DNA from: Musa acuminata AAA Group
Lineage: Eukaryota > Streptophyta > Magnoliopsida > Zingiberales > Musaceae
Direction of reading: 5' to 3'
Length of the DNA: 64,000 nt
NCBI RefSeq assembly: GCF_036884655.1
Contig: NC_088359.1
Coordinates: forward strand, 15,109,501 to 15,173,500
In this document: one piece after another, positions 43,190-54,065 of the stretch
How positions within the stretch are numbered: the first letter of the stretch is position 1
Layout of the letters: every line of letters starts with the position of its first letter
Notes under the pieces: model-generated
The model's database searches: none
Seen by the model: only the letters and a program-made list of their open reading frames with translations
Told to the model about the DNA's origin: nothing
Translations under genes and position numbers: made by a program

Positions 43190-43365
43190 GAGTTCGACGG
43201 AAGTCCGAAGGTTCGTCGGGAATGCTACCGGAACTAGCCGAGAATGAGTTGGGAGCTTGCCGAATGGTTTTTCGGAAGCTCGCCGGAAGGTTCGTTGGGA
43301 GTTCGCGGAGCTCGTCGAGAAAGATCAGAGCTTCCCGAAGAAGCTCGTTGGAACTCGCTAAGAAC
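43190..43365 (+). repeat. 11-bp phased CGG array in LTR1
   Basis: Reads as uninterrupted 11-mers from 43190: gagttcgacgg, aagtccgaagg, ttcgtcgggaa, tgctaccggaa, ctagccgagaa, tgagttgggag, cttgccgaatg, gtttttcggaa, gctcgccggaa, ggttcgttggg, agttcgcggag, ctcgtcgagaa, with looser copies after. Equivalent arrays begin near 51978 (LTR2) and 58022 (LTR3). Confidence 0.85.
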
Positions 43366-43639
43366 AAATCGTGAAGTCTAGGAGCTTGCCGGGAGTCCGC
43401 AGAATGGTTTCCGAGAGTTCATCGGAAGACCGCCGGAAGTTTGCCATAAGCTCGCCAGAAGAACTCTTGACTTGCGGACTTTGTAATAGCTTAGAAAATG
43501 TCTTTAAAATCATACTTAGTACATTAATTAGGGTTAGGATTAGGTGTTAATCCTATAACCCAAGTAGGGGCCAATTAGGCCCAAGTTCGGACTGGTTTGG
43601 GCCAAGTTTGGAGCCAAACCAAGTGAGCTGAAATAGTGA

Positions 43640-43935
43640 AAGAGGTGGCACCGCCCCAGCCAGGAGGTGGCACCGCCTGGGCTAAGCCTCCCAGCGAGAC
43701 TGGGCGGTGCAACCTCCCCAGCCAGGAGGTGACACCGCCTGAGCTCAGTCTTCGAGCAAGACTGGGCGGTGCAACCTCCCTGACAGAGAGGTGGCACCGC
43801 TTGAGCTCGGTCTTCGAGCTCTGGCAGAGAGGTGCAACCGCCTCAGTCAAGAGGTGGCACCGCCTGGGCTCAGTCTTCGAGCTCTACCAGGCGGTGCAAC
43901 CTCTCCAGTCAAGAGGTGCAACCGCCTGATCCCGG
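43640..43935 (+). repeat. GCC-palindrome block in LTR1
   Basis: Alternating 'ggtggcaccgcc' and 'gcggtgcaacctcc' in about eight copies, separated by 'tcagtcttcgagc'. It lies about 50 bp upstream of the TATA box. Repeated in LTR2 (52440-52735) and LTR3 (58485-58775). Predicted ORFs across it are repeat artefacts. Confidence 0.85.
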
Positions 43936-43986
43936 AATTCCGGGATTTGATCGTTTTGAGCTCCAAATTTGAATTGGATTGGGGCC

Positions 43987-43994
43987 TATAAATA
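43987..43994 (+). promoter_or_regulatory. TATA box of family F LTR1
   Basis: TATAAATA within 'ggggcctataaatacccc'. The same element is at 52785-52792 (LTR2) and 58829-58836 (LTR3). Transcription should start roughly 30 bp downstream, which sets the U3/R border. Confidence 0.8.
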
Positions 43995-44639
43995 CCCCAC
44001 CCATTCAGCACTGAAAAGATACAGACCTACACCGAAATCTTGATCTTTTCTGTGATTCTAAGAGCTCAAAAGTGTTGTAAAGCCTTTAAGTCACCTCCCT
44101 CGGTTCTTCAAGTTTTTGAGTTGTAAAGTGAGGAGAGAAAGGTCTGTAAAGGTTGTCTCCTGCGCCTGTCAAAAGGAGAGAAACTGTAAAGGGGCAGTTG
44201 GCCTTCGCCTATTGAAGGAAGGCCTCTAGTTGACGTCGGTGACCTCGTCGGTGGAGGAAGCCAAAAGTGGAGTAGGTCAAGACTGATCGAACCACTCTAA
44301 ATCTCTGGTTTGCGTTTATTTTGAGCACTTTATCATTACTGCAAACCTCCTTCATAACTACTGCTTTCTGCGCTCTTACGAACAAGTTCTAAGTGCTGTT
44401 CCTTTAGAATATGCATTCAGACGTAAATCGGTGTTTTCGTACATTACAGTTTACGTTTACATTTTGATTCTGCAAAACTGTCTTCTACGCCTTCACGAAC
44501 AAGTTTCTAAGTGCTGATCTGTCCGAATCTGCTTTCAGACGTAAACTAGTGTTTTCGTACGATATTTACATTGCAGTTTACGTTTATGCCTTGATTCTGC
44601 AAAACTGTCTTCTGCGCTTTTACGAACGAGTTTCTAAAG

Positions 44640-45090
44640 TTCAGATCCTTTTGAAACTGCGTCTAGACGTAAAATTGCGTTTAGACGTAAAACTGCTCAA
44701 ACTACATTTAGACGTTTTAAACGTAAATCTGCGTTTAGACGTAAATCTGTGTTTAGACATAAATCTGCATTTAGACGTAAAACTGCGTTTAGACGTAAAT
44801 AATGTTTAAACGTAAAACTGCGTTTTAGACGTAAAACTGAGTTTAGACGTAAATCTGCGTTTAGACATAAATCTGCGTTTAGACGTAAATCTACTTTTTG
44901 CAGACTGCTTTTTGAGCTGTACAATAGCAGCACATTATACTTCTGCATAAACTGCGCTTAGACGCAAACTGTGTTTAGACGCAAACTGTGTTTAGACGCA
45001 AACTGCGCTTAGACGCAAACTGCGCTTAGACGCAATCTGCATTTAGACGCAAACTGCGTTTAGACGCTAACTGTGTTTAAATGTAAACTG
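44640..45090 (+). repeat. TTTAGACGTAAA minisatellite in LTR1
   Basis: About 20 degenerate copies of '(t/g)gcgtttagacgtaaa(t/a)c', roughly 16-20 bp each; the distal copies change to 'tttagacgcaaactg'. Located downstream of the TATA box, so in R/U5. Repeated in LTR2 (about 53430-53885) and LTR3 (about 59490-59935). It is not a telomere repeat (TTTAGGG). Confidence 0.85.
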
Positions 45091-45216
45091 CTCTTAATCA
45101 TAAGTAATCTTAGAATTGGCTTTATCGAACGAACGCAGCTTTCGTTTTTAATCGCTGAAAGATTTCCGCTACACTAATTCACCCCCCCCCCTCTTAGTGC
45201 TCTCGATCCTAACAAG

Positions 45217-45228
45217 TGGTATCAAAGC
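45217..45228 (+). other. Primer-binding site, internal 1
   Basis: TGGTATCAAAGC two bases after CCTAACA; complementary to initiator tRNA-Met with one mismatch. The other copies are at 54018-54029 and 60060-60071. Confidence 0.88.
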
Positions 45229-46009
45229 TTGGTATTTCTCATTTCGGATTTACACCCGAGAGAAATGGCTCTTCAAGAGGGCTTTTCGGTCTTTCGTCCA
45301 CCGTTCTTTAACGGATTGGACTACACTTATTGGAAAACTCGAATGAGAGTTTTCTTGATTTCTCTAAATCTGGATTTATGGAATATCGTTGAAAACGGTT
45401 TTCAACTTCCTTCTAAACCGACGAACGAATGGTCGGATTTGGAGAAGAAGTATTTTTCTTTAAACGCAAAGGCTATGAATGCCTTATTTTGCGCTTTAGA
45501 CAAAAATGAGTTCAATCGGGTTTTTTGTGCGAAACGGCTTACGATATTTGGCGCACTCTTGAAATCACGCACGAGGGAACTAGTAGAGTCAAAGACTCGA
45601 AAGTTAATATTTTACTGCATGATTTCGAGCTTTTTCATATGAAACCAAGCGAAACCATTGTTGACATGTACACCCGTTTTACGGATGTCGTCAATGGTTT
45701 AAATTCACTTGGTAAAAGCTTTTCGGATTTTGAACTCGTTAACAAAGTTTTGCGCTCACTTTCTAAAACTTGGGATTCAAAAGTAACTGCTATTCAAGAA
45801 TCGAAAAACTTGAACCAATTTCCACTTGAAGAACTAATTGGTTCATTGATCACATATGAAATGACGTGCAATGCACGTGAAGAACTTGAGAACCACCTTC
45901 CAAAGAACAGGAAGGATTTGGGACATAGAACATTTGAAGACCACTCGAGCATAAGCTCAAGTGATGGTGAACTTAAACTACAAATGAAACGAAAATTAAA
46001 AAGCAAAAA

Positions 46010-46021
46010 GAATCAAACTAC
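46010..46021. repeat. Target-site duplication GAATCAAACTAC of LINE-F (left)
   Basis: Repeated at 48769-48780. The uninterrupted site appears once in copies 2 and 3. A duplication of 12 bp or more is normal for L1-type insertion. Confidence 0.92.
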
Positions 46022-48768
46022 TTTTTTTTTTTTGGTAAGTAAAAGTAAATTGATTATGTGTAAAGTTTCTACAATTAGCTTTATCTATACAAGTCATAGA
46101 CAAAGCCACGTAACTCATAGAGTGCGAATGTGATAGTTATGACTACACATGCTGTAGACTATAACTACCTGTGGATACATTATTTGGCATCATTCCCAAG
46201 ATCTTTAGCTAATAGCAAAATTAAATTTGATAAAAATATCTTTTTCTCTTCGGGTGAAGTGCTCGGTTTTGAGATCATGCTCCATACAGGATCTTGAGTC
46301 TCTAATAATCTCTTTCAAGAGCTGAGCATTGTTTGTGTGTTGACATTCAAAGATTATATTACATCTCTCCTTCCACATCCACCAAATAGCGCATCTGAAA
46401 GTAACCTTTGCCAGTTGTGTAAGTGGCCTTTTTCTTGAGAAACATTGCATAAGGTCGCCTAGTTCTTGGTGCAAGTTTGGTTGCGGCAGTCTATTGAGTT
46501 CAAATCGCTGGAGAATCTCCTTCCATATCCATTTTGTATAATTACAAGCAAAATAGAGGTGGTCAACAGTTTCTTCTTGTTGCAAACAAAGGGAGCATCG
46601 GTTAACATGATAGATACCTCTTCTTTTCATATTGTCTATTGTAGGTAGTTTATTGAGAAGGGCCTGCCATGTACATAAGGAGTGTCTTTGTGATCCCGGT
46701 CGATCCCATGTCCAACTGCTTGGGACCCACTTGTTATTTCTTTGCCTAATTTGATTCCATGCGGATGTGGCACTAAATTTGCCATTGTCATGAGGCCAAA
46801 TAAGTATATCTGAAGAGTTGTTCCTGATTGGAATAGCTATGATAGTCGGCCAAAGTGATAACATTTCGGGAGAAATAGGATTAGGGAGACACCAGGTACC
46901 ATTAACAATGAACTCGGAAACCTTCCAATCTTTGGGAGCGCCAAGATCTTTTCGTATTCTGTCGCCATAGAATTGAAATATACTCTTCCCATTCACCCAA
47001 GGATCGTACCACATATTAGTACTAGTTCCAGAAGAGATTGCATAAGAAATGTGTTTGATTAGCCAATTCCTTACCTTTAAAATTCCTTTCCAAGCTGCAG
47101 AGTGGTATGTTCTTGTTGAAATTTCCCAGATTGATTCCTTTGAAAGATACCTAGCAGAAACCCATTGTGACCATAAGGAACATTTGTTTTGCAAAAGATC
47201 CCACAATTGTTGTACCAGGCATGCTTGATTCCAATCTCTAGTATTTCTCAAGTTTAGCCCCCCTTCATCTTTCGGTTTGCAAATGCTATCCCAATTTACC
47301 ATATGCATTGCCTTATCATTTGTGCCATTCCAGAAGAAGTTCATTAATAACCGTTCAATATCTTGGAGAAGTCCAGCAGGCAGAAGAAATGCATTACACC
47401 AATATATAGAGTAGGAGTGCAATACAGAACGGATGAGTTCGAGTCGTCCTGCTTTTGATAGAAGCCTATTTATCCAAGAAGAAATTCTATTCTTTATTTT
47501 TTGCAAGATAGGCTGACAGTGGGTTTTGTGAATGCCTGTGGATATGAGCGGGAGACCCAAATAAGGAACTGGCAGGCTTCCCTCACTAACCCCCAAAGTT
47601 TGTGCAATAAAGACCTTATCCTCAACGTAAGGGCTCATATATACTTTACTTTTCGCATGATTTAACTGAAGTCCAGAAACCATACCAAAGTCATTCATAA
47701 TAGTAGCCAGGTTCTTTATTGAAGTTGGATCATTTTGGAGAAAGATAAGTAAATCATCTGCAAATGTTATATGTGATATATGAATAGAGCCAGCATTAGG
47801 TACCTTAATGCTGCCATTTAAGACTGCATGTTCCAACATACAGCTAAGTCCTTCCATCGCAATAGTAAAGAGATACGGAGAGAGTGGATCACCTTGTCGG
47901 ATGCCATTCGTGCTCCCAAAAAAACCAATAGGTGAGCCATTAAAGAGTATCGAAAACTTTGGAGTTTCCAGGCAAGATTGAATCCAATTAACCCATTGCT
48001 GTGGGAAGTTCATATCGAGGAGCATCTTATAGATAAATTTCCTATTAACTGAATCAAAGGCTTTCCGTAAATCAGCTTTAAAACATATTTTTGTCCCTCT
48101 TGCTTTTGAATGCAAATCTTTGACCAAGTCATTAGCAAGCAAAATGTTATGATGTATACTTCTCCCTTTGATGAAAGCAGCTTGATTTGGGCTAATGATC
48201 ATATGTATTACCTTTTGCATTCTATTTGCTAATACTTTGGAGATGATCTTGTAAATAAAGTTGCATAATGATATGGGTCGATAGTTCTCTAGTGAATCAG
48301 CCCCTGCATTCTTCGGAATTAAAGAAATAAAGGTGCAATTCATCTCTCTAAGAATATGACCTGAAGAGAAAAAATGTTGGCAAGCCTTGATCACATCTTT
48401 TCCAATAATAGACCAAGCAGTTTGGTAAAATTCAGCTGGAAATCCATCTGGACCTGGGCTTTTGTGCTTTGGTGACTTAAAGACAACACATACAATTTCG
48501 TCGTCAGTAATTGGGGCATTAAGAATTGAAATAGCTTCCGAATCAAGTTTTCTAGCCGGCTCCACATGAATGTTATTAGTTTTCCCAGCTTGATTGAGTA
48601 AGGAATAAAAAAATTGCTCTGTGTGTGCTTTAACCTCATCTAAATTCTCAATAAGATTATCATCTTTGTCTCTACATTTGCTGATACGGTTAACAGCCCT
48701 TCGAGTAGCAATTGAAGCATAGAAAAATTTAGTATTGGAATCTCCTAGTGTAAGCCAATGCTGTCGAG
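46022..48768 (-). mobile_element. LINE-F: 5'-truncated L1-type LINE in family F gag
   Basis: A T12 run (46022-46033) is the poly-A tail on the plus strand; 46034-46204 is the 3' UTR; ORF2 fills the rest and breaks off at 48768 before the RT core, so the endonuclease and ORF1 are absent. Flanked by a 12-bp duplication. 5' truncation is usual for LINEs. Absent from internals 2 and 3. Confidence 0.93.
46205..48768 (-). pseudogene. LINE-F ORF2 (RT to C-terminus), open frame but no start
   Basis: About 850 codons are open without a stop, starting upstream of RT at 'HWLTLGDSNTKFFYASIATR'. RT landmarks are 'SPGPDGFPAEFYQTAW', 'FKADLRKAFDSVNRKFI', 'GIRQGDPLSPYLFTIAMEG' and 'ITFADDLLIFLQND' (catalytic FADD). 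The C-terminus has a zf-RVT-type region: 'RHSLCTWQALLNKLPTIDNM', then 'CSLCLQQEETVDHLYFAC'. The first three residues of the apparent ORF come from flanking DNA. The clean frame indicates recent insertion. It cannot be autonomous without its 5' half. Confidence 0.9.
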
Positions 48769-48934
48769 GAATCAAACTACTTGCTTTAAATGCAAGAAGA
48801 AGAACAAAAATTGGGATGAATCGAGCTCCTCCGAAGAAGAGAAAGTCAACAAAAGCAAGGCGGCAAACTACGCCTTAACAGCCCACAATGATGAGGTAAT
48901 CGAAATCCCCCTAATTTATTTTGAAATTACTTGA

Positions 48935-51502
48935 TGCTTTCATGATGTATTTTTCTCTTTTAGTTTAGAATTAATTTTCTTAAAAATTACATGTTAAAAA
49001 AAAAAATTATTATGATCATACTAAGTAATTTCGAAAATGATAATATTGCATATTTTTTGATAAACAAATAAAATGATCTTGACTGAAAATATGAAATCAT
49101 GGTTAATAAGTAATAATGTGCATTACGTTGATTTCCATTGTTGTTTCTCGATTTTGATTAAAGATCATGTTTGATTTGAAGAAATGCATAATGATGAAAT
49201 TAAATATTTCGATTGACAATTTCATGCATGAGATATACATGATAATTTTTGTGATTGATGGTTTTATGATGAAATTCATTTTACGATCCTAAACATTGAT
49301 GCATGTTTTTATTTGACATAAATGAAAAGGCATGCTAACATGAAATCGATCACTTAAGATGAAACACTTAAAAAAGGGGAGAAATATATGAATTAATGCT
49401 ATAAACACTATGCTATGATTATCCCATGCTTGCATCACCAAGAAATATATGATTGCTATCATTGCTATATGCCCTGTATCAAGATATCAAACAAAAATTT
49501 GCATCATACGAGCTGATATCTTACCATGTGATGCAATGCTACACTTGCCAAAATATTCGAAATGTGTACATCACGCCTTGTATCAAGATATCAAACAAAA
49601 TCTTGCTTCACAGTTTTACGCATTGATATCTTACCATATGATGAAATGCTACAATTGATGAACACTTGAAATGTAATCCTCTATCTTATTGATTTTTCAA
49701 TAAATTGATGCTTGTCATACATGAATTTATTGAATGTAATTTTGAGGATGATTTCATATTTGACAAATGCTTGATTCGTATTTACGACATAAGATACACT
49801 TTAAATATGAATCATGCATCAATCATGTTAAATGCTTCAATCATTTTCTATCTCTAGAGTTCTCGATTTTGATGAAATACAAGTGATAAATTCATTTATG
49901 ATATCTTGTAAATCACTTGAATTATGAATGAGTTTTTTTATGATGTGTTAAAAGAATCACTTAAAAAGAAAATGCTTTTCCCATCTTATCGAGATTAATG
50001 ATTTCATGATATTGTGTGAATCTCGAAATTGATTTTGATGAAATAGTAATAACGTTATTCATGTTATGAATCTCAAAAATGATAATATGCTTCATGTGAT
50101 AATATGAATACACGAAACACTTATGATATGATTTTTATACAACTCCGTGTATTCATAAAATATTTATCTCCTCATCCAATAACTTTTCTTGATATTCCTT
50201 ATGAGATGAAATGAAATAATGCATGAAATACAAATGAGGAGTTATTGATCATGCATGGTAGGATATAATTTGACAAAATTGATACCATCATGATATGAAA
50301 CATTTATGATTTGCAATTATGCATGCAATACTTGTGCTTTCTAATTATGATGTGATGTATTGCATATGATGTAAATCATGATGAGTGCTAAGTTACACAT
50401 TTTGAGAAGAAATTGCTATATTGAAACATTAATGTAATTATGAATGATGATATGATATTATGCATGTAATACTTCAACTTATGATAATGCAATGATAAAA
50501 TATTCATGATGAAAAATTGTCTTGACATTCATAACTTGATTATTCATCCTTTGTCATGATTTTGAAATTGTTGTAAAAGGAAAAAGAACTACAAAACTGT
50601 ATTCTTCCTTTCTTTTTGACAATGACAAAGGGGGAGATAGCTAGCTTGCACAAGTCAAGAAGATGCAAAAACTTGATTGCTAGCTTGCCTATCTTAAGTA
50701 GCAAAGATTGCTAACTTGCTTATTTCAAGAAGCAAAAGTTGTCTTCTTGAACATCACCATCTTGAATATCTCAAGAAGCAAGACTTGCAACCTGCACATT
50801 ACAATAGGAAGCAATAATCATGAGCCTACACAAGAAAGTTATCTTGCATTTGCTTTCGAAGTTTTTGCTAACTTGTATATCGTAAAAAATTTGCTAGCTT
50901 GTAGTCTAAAGAGAAGCGAAAAGTTACTATCTCAAAAGAAGCAAATGTGCTATCTTGCCTATCTCAAGAGGCAAAAATGCTAACTTGCACATCTAGCAAA
51001 ACTTGATAAATTTGCATATCTCAAGAAGCAAGAGTTGCTTTCTTAAACATCTCTAAATTACTAGCTTGCATGTTCTAAAAGTGCTATCTTGTATACTGTA
51101 GAACTTGCATATCTGAAACTTGATAGCCTGAATGTTCTAAGCATGATGTAACATTTGCTAAATTTTTTGGCTTCAAAACTGCATGATGATAAAACTTGAT
51201 AATATGTTTTTCATGCAATAAGTTAAACCAATATCACAAACACTTGATTATGATACTTCTCCTTTTTGTTGATGACAAAGGGGGAGAAGTATGTTGATGA
51301 CATGACATGTTATGCATAAGTTTATGCATATGTTCATGTTGACGTGTTGCAAGTATTCATGATGAATATTGCAATGACTTGAATTCAGTTTGAATTCAAG
51401 GTTCTATCAATATGGCATATTGATAGGGGGAGTTTGTTTAAACTCCGGGAGTTAAGTTTAACTCCGTCATCAAGTGATTGTCATCATCAAAAAGGGTGAG
51501 AT
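48935..51502 (+). other. Family F internal 1, 3' non-coding region
   Basis: About 2.6 kb of AT-rich DNA without a gene. It holds a 104-bp direct repeat (tgtatcaagatatcaaac at 49475 and 49579). A block of degenerate 'cttgc(a/c)tatctcaagaagcaa' words (50640-51130) precedes purine tracts at about 50629 (caaagggggagatag), 51277 (caaagggggagaag) and 51425 (gatagggggagtt). The LTR-adjacent tract is 'aaaaagggtgaga' (about 51489-51501). Confidence 0.75.
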
Positions 51503-54015
51503 TGTTGAATCTCGTATTTTGATGATGAAACTACTTGATATATGTTTATGATTTAATATGCATTTTGAGTGACGCAGGATGCTTTGATCAGGATGAGATA
51601 ATTAAAGCAGGAACATCATGTTGTACCGGAGGAACATGTCAGAAGATTGGACGTCGGGCCGGTGGATCGGTCGACGTATCGACAGAAGGCTTCGGGCCGT
51701 GGACTCGGGCATCGGGCCAAGAAGAGCGGTTATTGTGCCAAGGATATCGGAGTTGCGGAGTCAACTGGCCGATTGGGCAATAGGCCGCAGGAGAGGACGA
51801 TGCGCCGAAGAATCAGACGAAGCGTCGAGGGACCAATGACATGCCGGACAACTTGGTTAATTGCTTAGGATTAATTGTCTCGATCGAAGTTTTATTTTAA
51901 TTGTGCAGGATTAACTATGATAACGATGAAGACATAAAGCAAAACAAAGTGTCGGAGTCAAGCGCGAAGGATTTGTTGCGAGTTCGAGAGTTCGACGGAA
52001 GTCCGAAGGTTCGTCGGGAATGCTACCGGAACTAGCCGAGAATGAGTTGGGAGCTTGCCGAAGGGTTTTTCGGAAGCTCGCCGGAAGGTTCGTTGGGAGT
52101 TCGCGGAGCTCGCCGAGAAAGATCAGAGCTTGCCGAAGAAGCTCGTTGGAACTCGCTAAGAACAAATCGTGAAGTCTAGGAGCTTGCCAGGAGTCCGCAG
52201 AATGGTTTCCGAGAGTTCATCGGAAGACCGCTGGAAGTTTGCCAGAAGCTCGCCAGAAGAAGTCTTGACTTGCGGACTTTGTAATAGCTTAGAAAATGTC
52301 TTTAAAATCATACTTAGTACATTAATTAGGGTTAGGATTAGGTGTTAATCCTATAACCCAAGTAGGGGCCAATTAGGCCCAAGTTCGGACTGGTTTGGGC
52401 CAAGTTTGGAGCCAAACCAAGTGAGCTGAAATAGTGAAAGAGGTGGCACCGCGCCAGCCAGGAGGTGGCACCGCCTGGGCTAAGCCTCCCAGCGAGACTG
52501 GGCGGTGCAACCTCCCCAGCCAGGAGGTGGCACCGCCTGAGCTCAGTCTTCGAGCAAGACTGGGCGGTGCAACCTCCCTGACAGAGAGGTGGCACCGCCT
52601 GAGCTCGGTCTTCGAGCTCTGGCAGAGAGGTGCAACCGCCTCAGTCAAGAGGTGGCACCGCCTGGGCTCAGTCTTCGAGCTCTGCCAGGCGGTGCAACCT
52701 CTCCAGTCAAGAGGTGCAACCGCCTGATCCCGGAATTCCGGGATTTGATCGTTTTGAGCTCCAAATTTGAATTGGATTGGGGCCTATAAATACCCCACCC
52801 ATTCAGCACTGAAAAGATACAGACCTACACCGAAATCTTGATCTTTTCTGTGATTCTAAGAGCTCAAAAGTGATGTAAAGCCTTTAAGTCTCCTCCCTCG
52901 GTTCTTCAAGTTTTTGAGTTGTAAAGTGAGGAGAGAAAGGTCTGTAAAGGTTGTCTCCTGAGCCTGTCAAAAGGAGAGAAACTGTAAAGGGGCAGTTGGC
53001 CTTCGCCTATTGAAGGAAGGCCTCTAGTTGACGTCGGTGACCTCGTCGGTGGAGGAAGCCAAAAGTGGAGTAGGTCAAGACTGATCGAACCACTCTAAAT
53101 CTCTGGTTTGCGTTTATTTTGAGCACTTTATCATTACTGCAAACCTCCTTCATAACTACTGCTTTCTGCGCTCTTACGAACAAGTTCTAAGTGCTGTTCC
53201 TTTAGAATCTGCATTCAGACGTAAATCGGTGTTTTCGTACATTACAGTTTACGTTACGTTTTGATTCTGCAAAACTGTCTTCTACGCCTTCACGAACAAG
53301 TTTCTAAGTGCTGATCTGTCCGAATCTGCTTTCAGACGTAAACTAGTGTTTTCGTACGATATTTACATTGCAGTATACGTTTACGCCTTGATTCTGCAAA
53401 ACTGTCTTCTGCGCTTTTACGAATGAGTTTCTAAAGTTCAGATCCTTTTGAAACTGCGTCTAGACGTAAAATTGCGTTTAGACGTAAAACTGCTCAAACT
53501 ATATTTAGACGTTTTAAACGTAAATCTGCGTTTAGACGTAAATCTGTGTTTAGACATAAATCTGCCTTTAGACGTAAAACTACGTTTAGACGTAAATAAT
53601 GTTTAAACGTAAAACTGCGTTTTAGACGTAAAACTGAGTTTAGACGTAAATCTGCGTTTAGACATAAATCTGCGTTTAGACGTAAATCTGCTTTTTGCAG
53701 ACTGCTTTTTGAGCTGTACAATAGCAGCACATTATACTTCTGCATAAACTGCGCTTAGACGCAAACTGTGTTTAGACGCAAACTGTGTTTAGACGCAAAC
53801 TGCGCTTAGACGCAAACTGCGCTTAGACGCAATCTGCATTTAGACGCAAACTGCGTTTAGACGCTAACTGTGTTTAAATGTAAACTGCACTTAATCATAA
53901 GTAATCTTAGAATTGGCTTTATCGAACGAACGCAGCTTTCGTTTTTAATCGCTGAAAGATTTCCGCTACACTAATTCACCCCCCCCCCCCCCTCTTAGTG
54001 CTCTCGATCCTAACA
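51503..54015 (+). repeat. Family F LTR2
   Basis: 2513 bp, same order of modules as LTR1. Poly-C run of 14 (53979-53992). It contains the 8-bp segment missing from LTR1 (near 51773-51782). Confidence 0.92.
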
Positions 54016-54065
54016 AGTGGTATCAAAGCTTGGTATTTCTCATTTCGGATTTACACTCGAGAGAA

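Larger units (their letters stand above)
42713..45214 (+). repeat. Family F LTR1
   Basis: 2502 bp. In order: TGTTGAATCTCG start, GC-rich 5' block (42785-43040), 11-bp phased array (43190 to about 43365), GCC-palindrome block (43640-43935), TATAAATA (43987-43994), TTTAGACGTAAA minisatellite (44640-45090), poly-C of 10 (45182-45191) and CCTAACA end. It lacks 8 bp found in LTR2-4 (near 42980), so it is the odd copy. Confidence 0.92.
45265..48934 (+). pseudogene. Family F gag copy 1, frameshifted and split by LINE-F
   Basis: ATG at 45265 (MALQEGFSVFRPPFFNG). At about 45523 a base is missing relative to copies 2 and 3 ('gggttttttgtgcg' against 'gggtttctttgtgcg'), shifting the frame. The protein continues in another frame from 45525 and is cut at 46021 by LINE-F. 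The last part (48769-48934) lies beyond the LINE and ends 'IEIPLIYFEIT'. Without these changes it would match copy 3. Confidence 0.9.

Noticed and set aside
44549..44948. ORFs with KLRLDV / LRLNADL repeats
   Set aside because: Translation of the TTTAGACGTAAA minisatellite on either strand; no start context, not conserved as protein between LTR copies.
44640..45090. Interstitial telomere repeat
   Set aside because: The core is TTTAGACG, not TTTAGGG; it is a local minisatellite.
44640..45090. CRISPR-like array
   Set aside because: Repeats are degenerate, without unique spacers, in a plant LTR.
45229..45264. Upstream start for family F gag (TTG at 45229, inside the leader)
   Set aside because: A non-ATG codon directly after the primer-binding site; the ATG at 45265 starts a protein that aligns with other gag N-termini.
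49449..49658. Small ORF repeated in every F unit (also 55493 and 61535), and the 91-codon ORF at 50708, 56752 and 62794
   Set aside because: They recur only because the units are copies; they contain the 104-bp repeat or 'ctcaagaagcaa' words and no domain or plausible start context.
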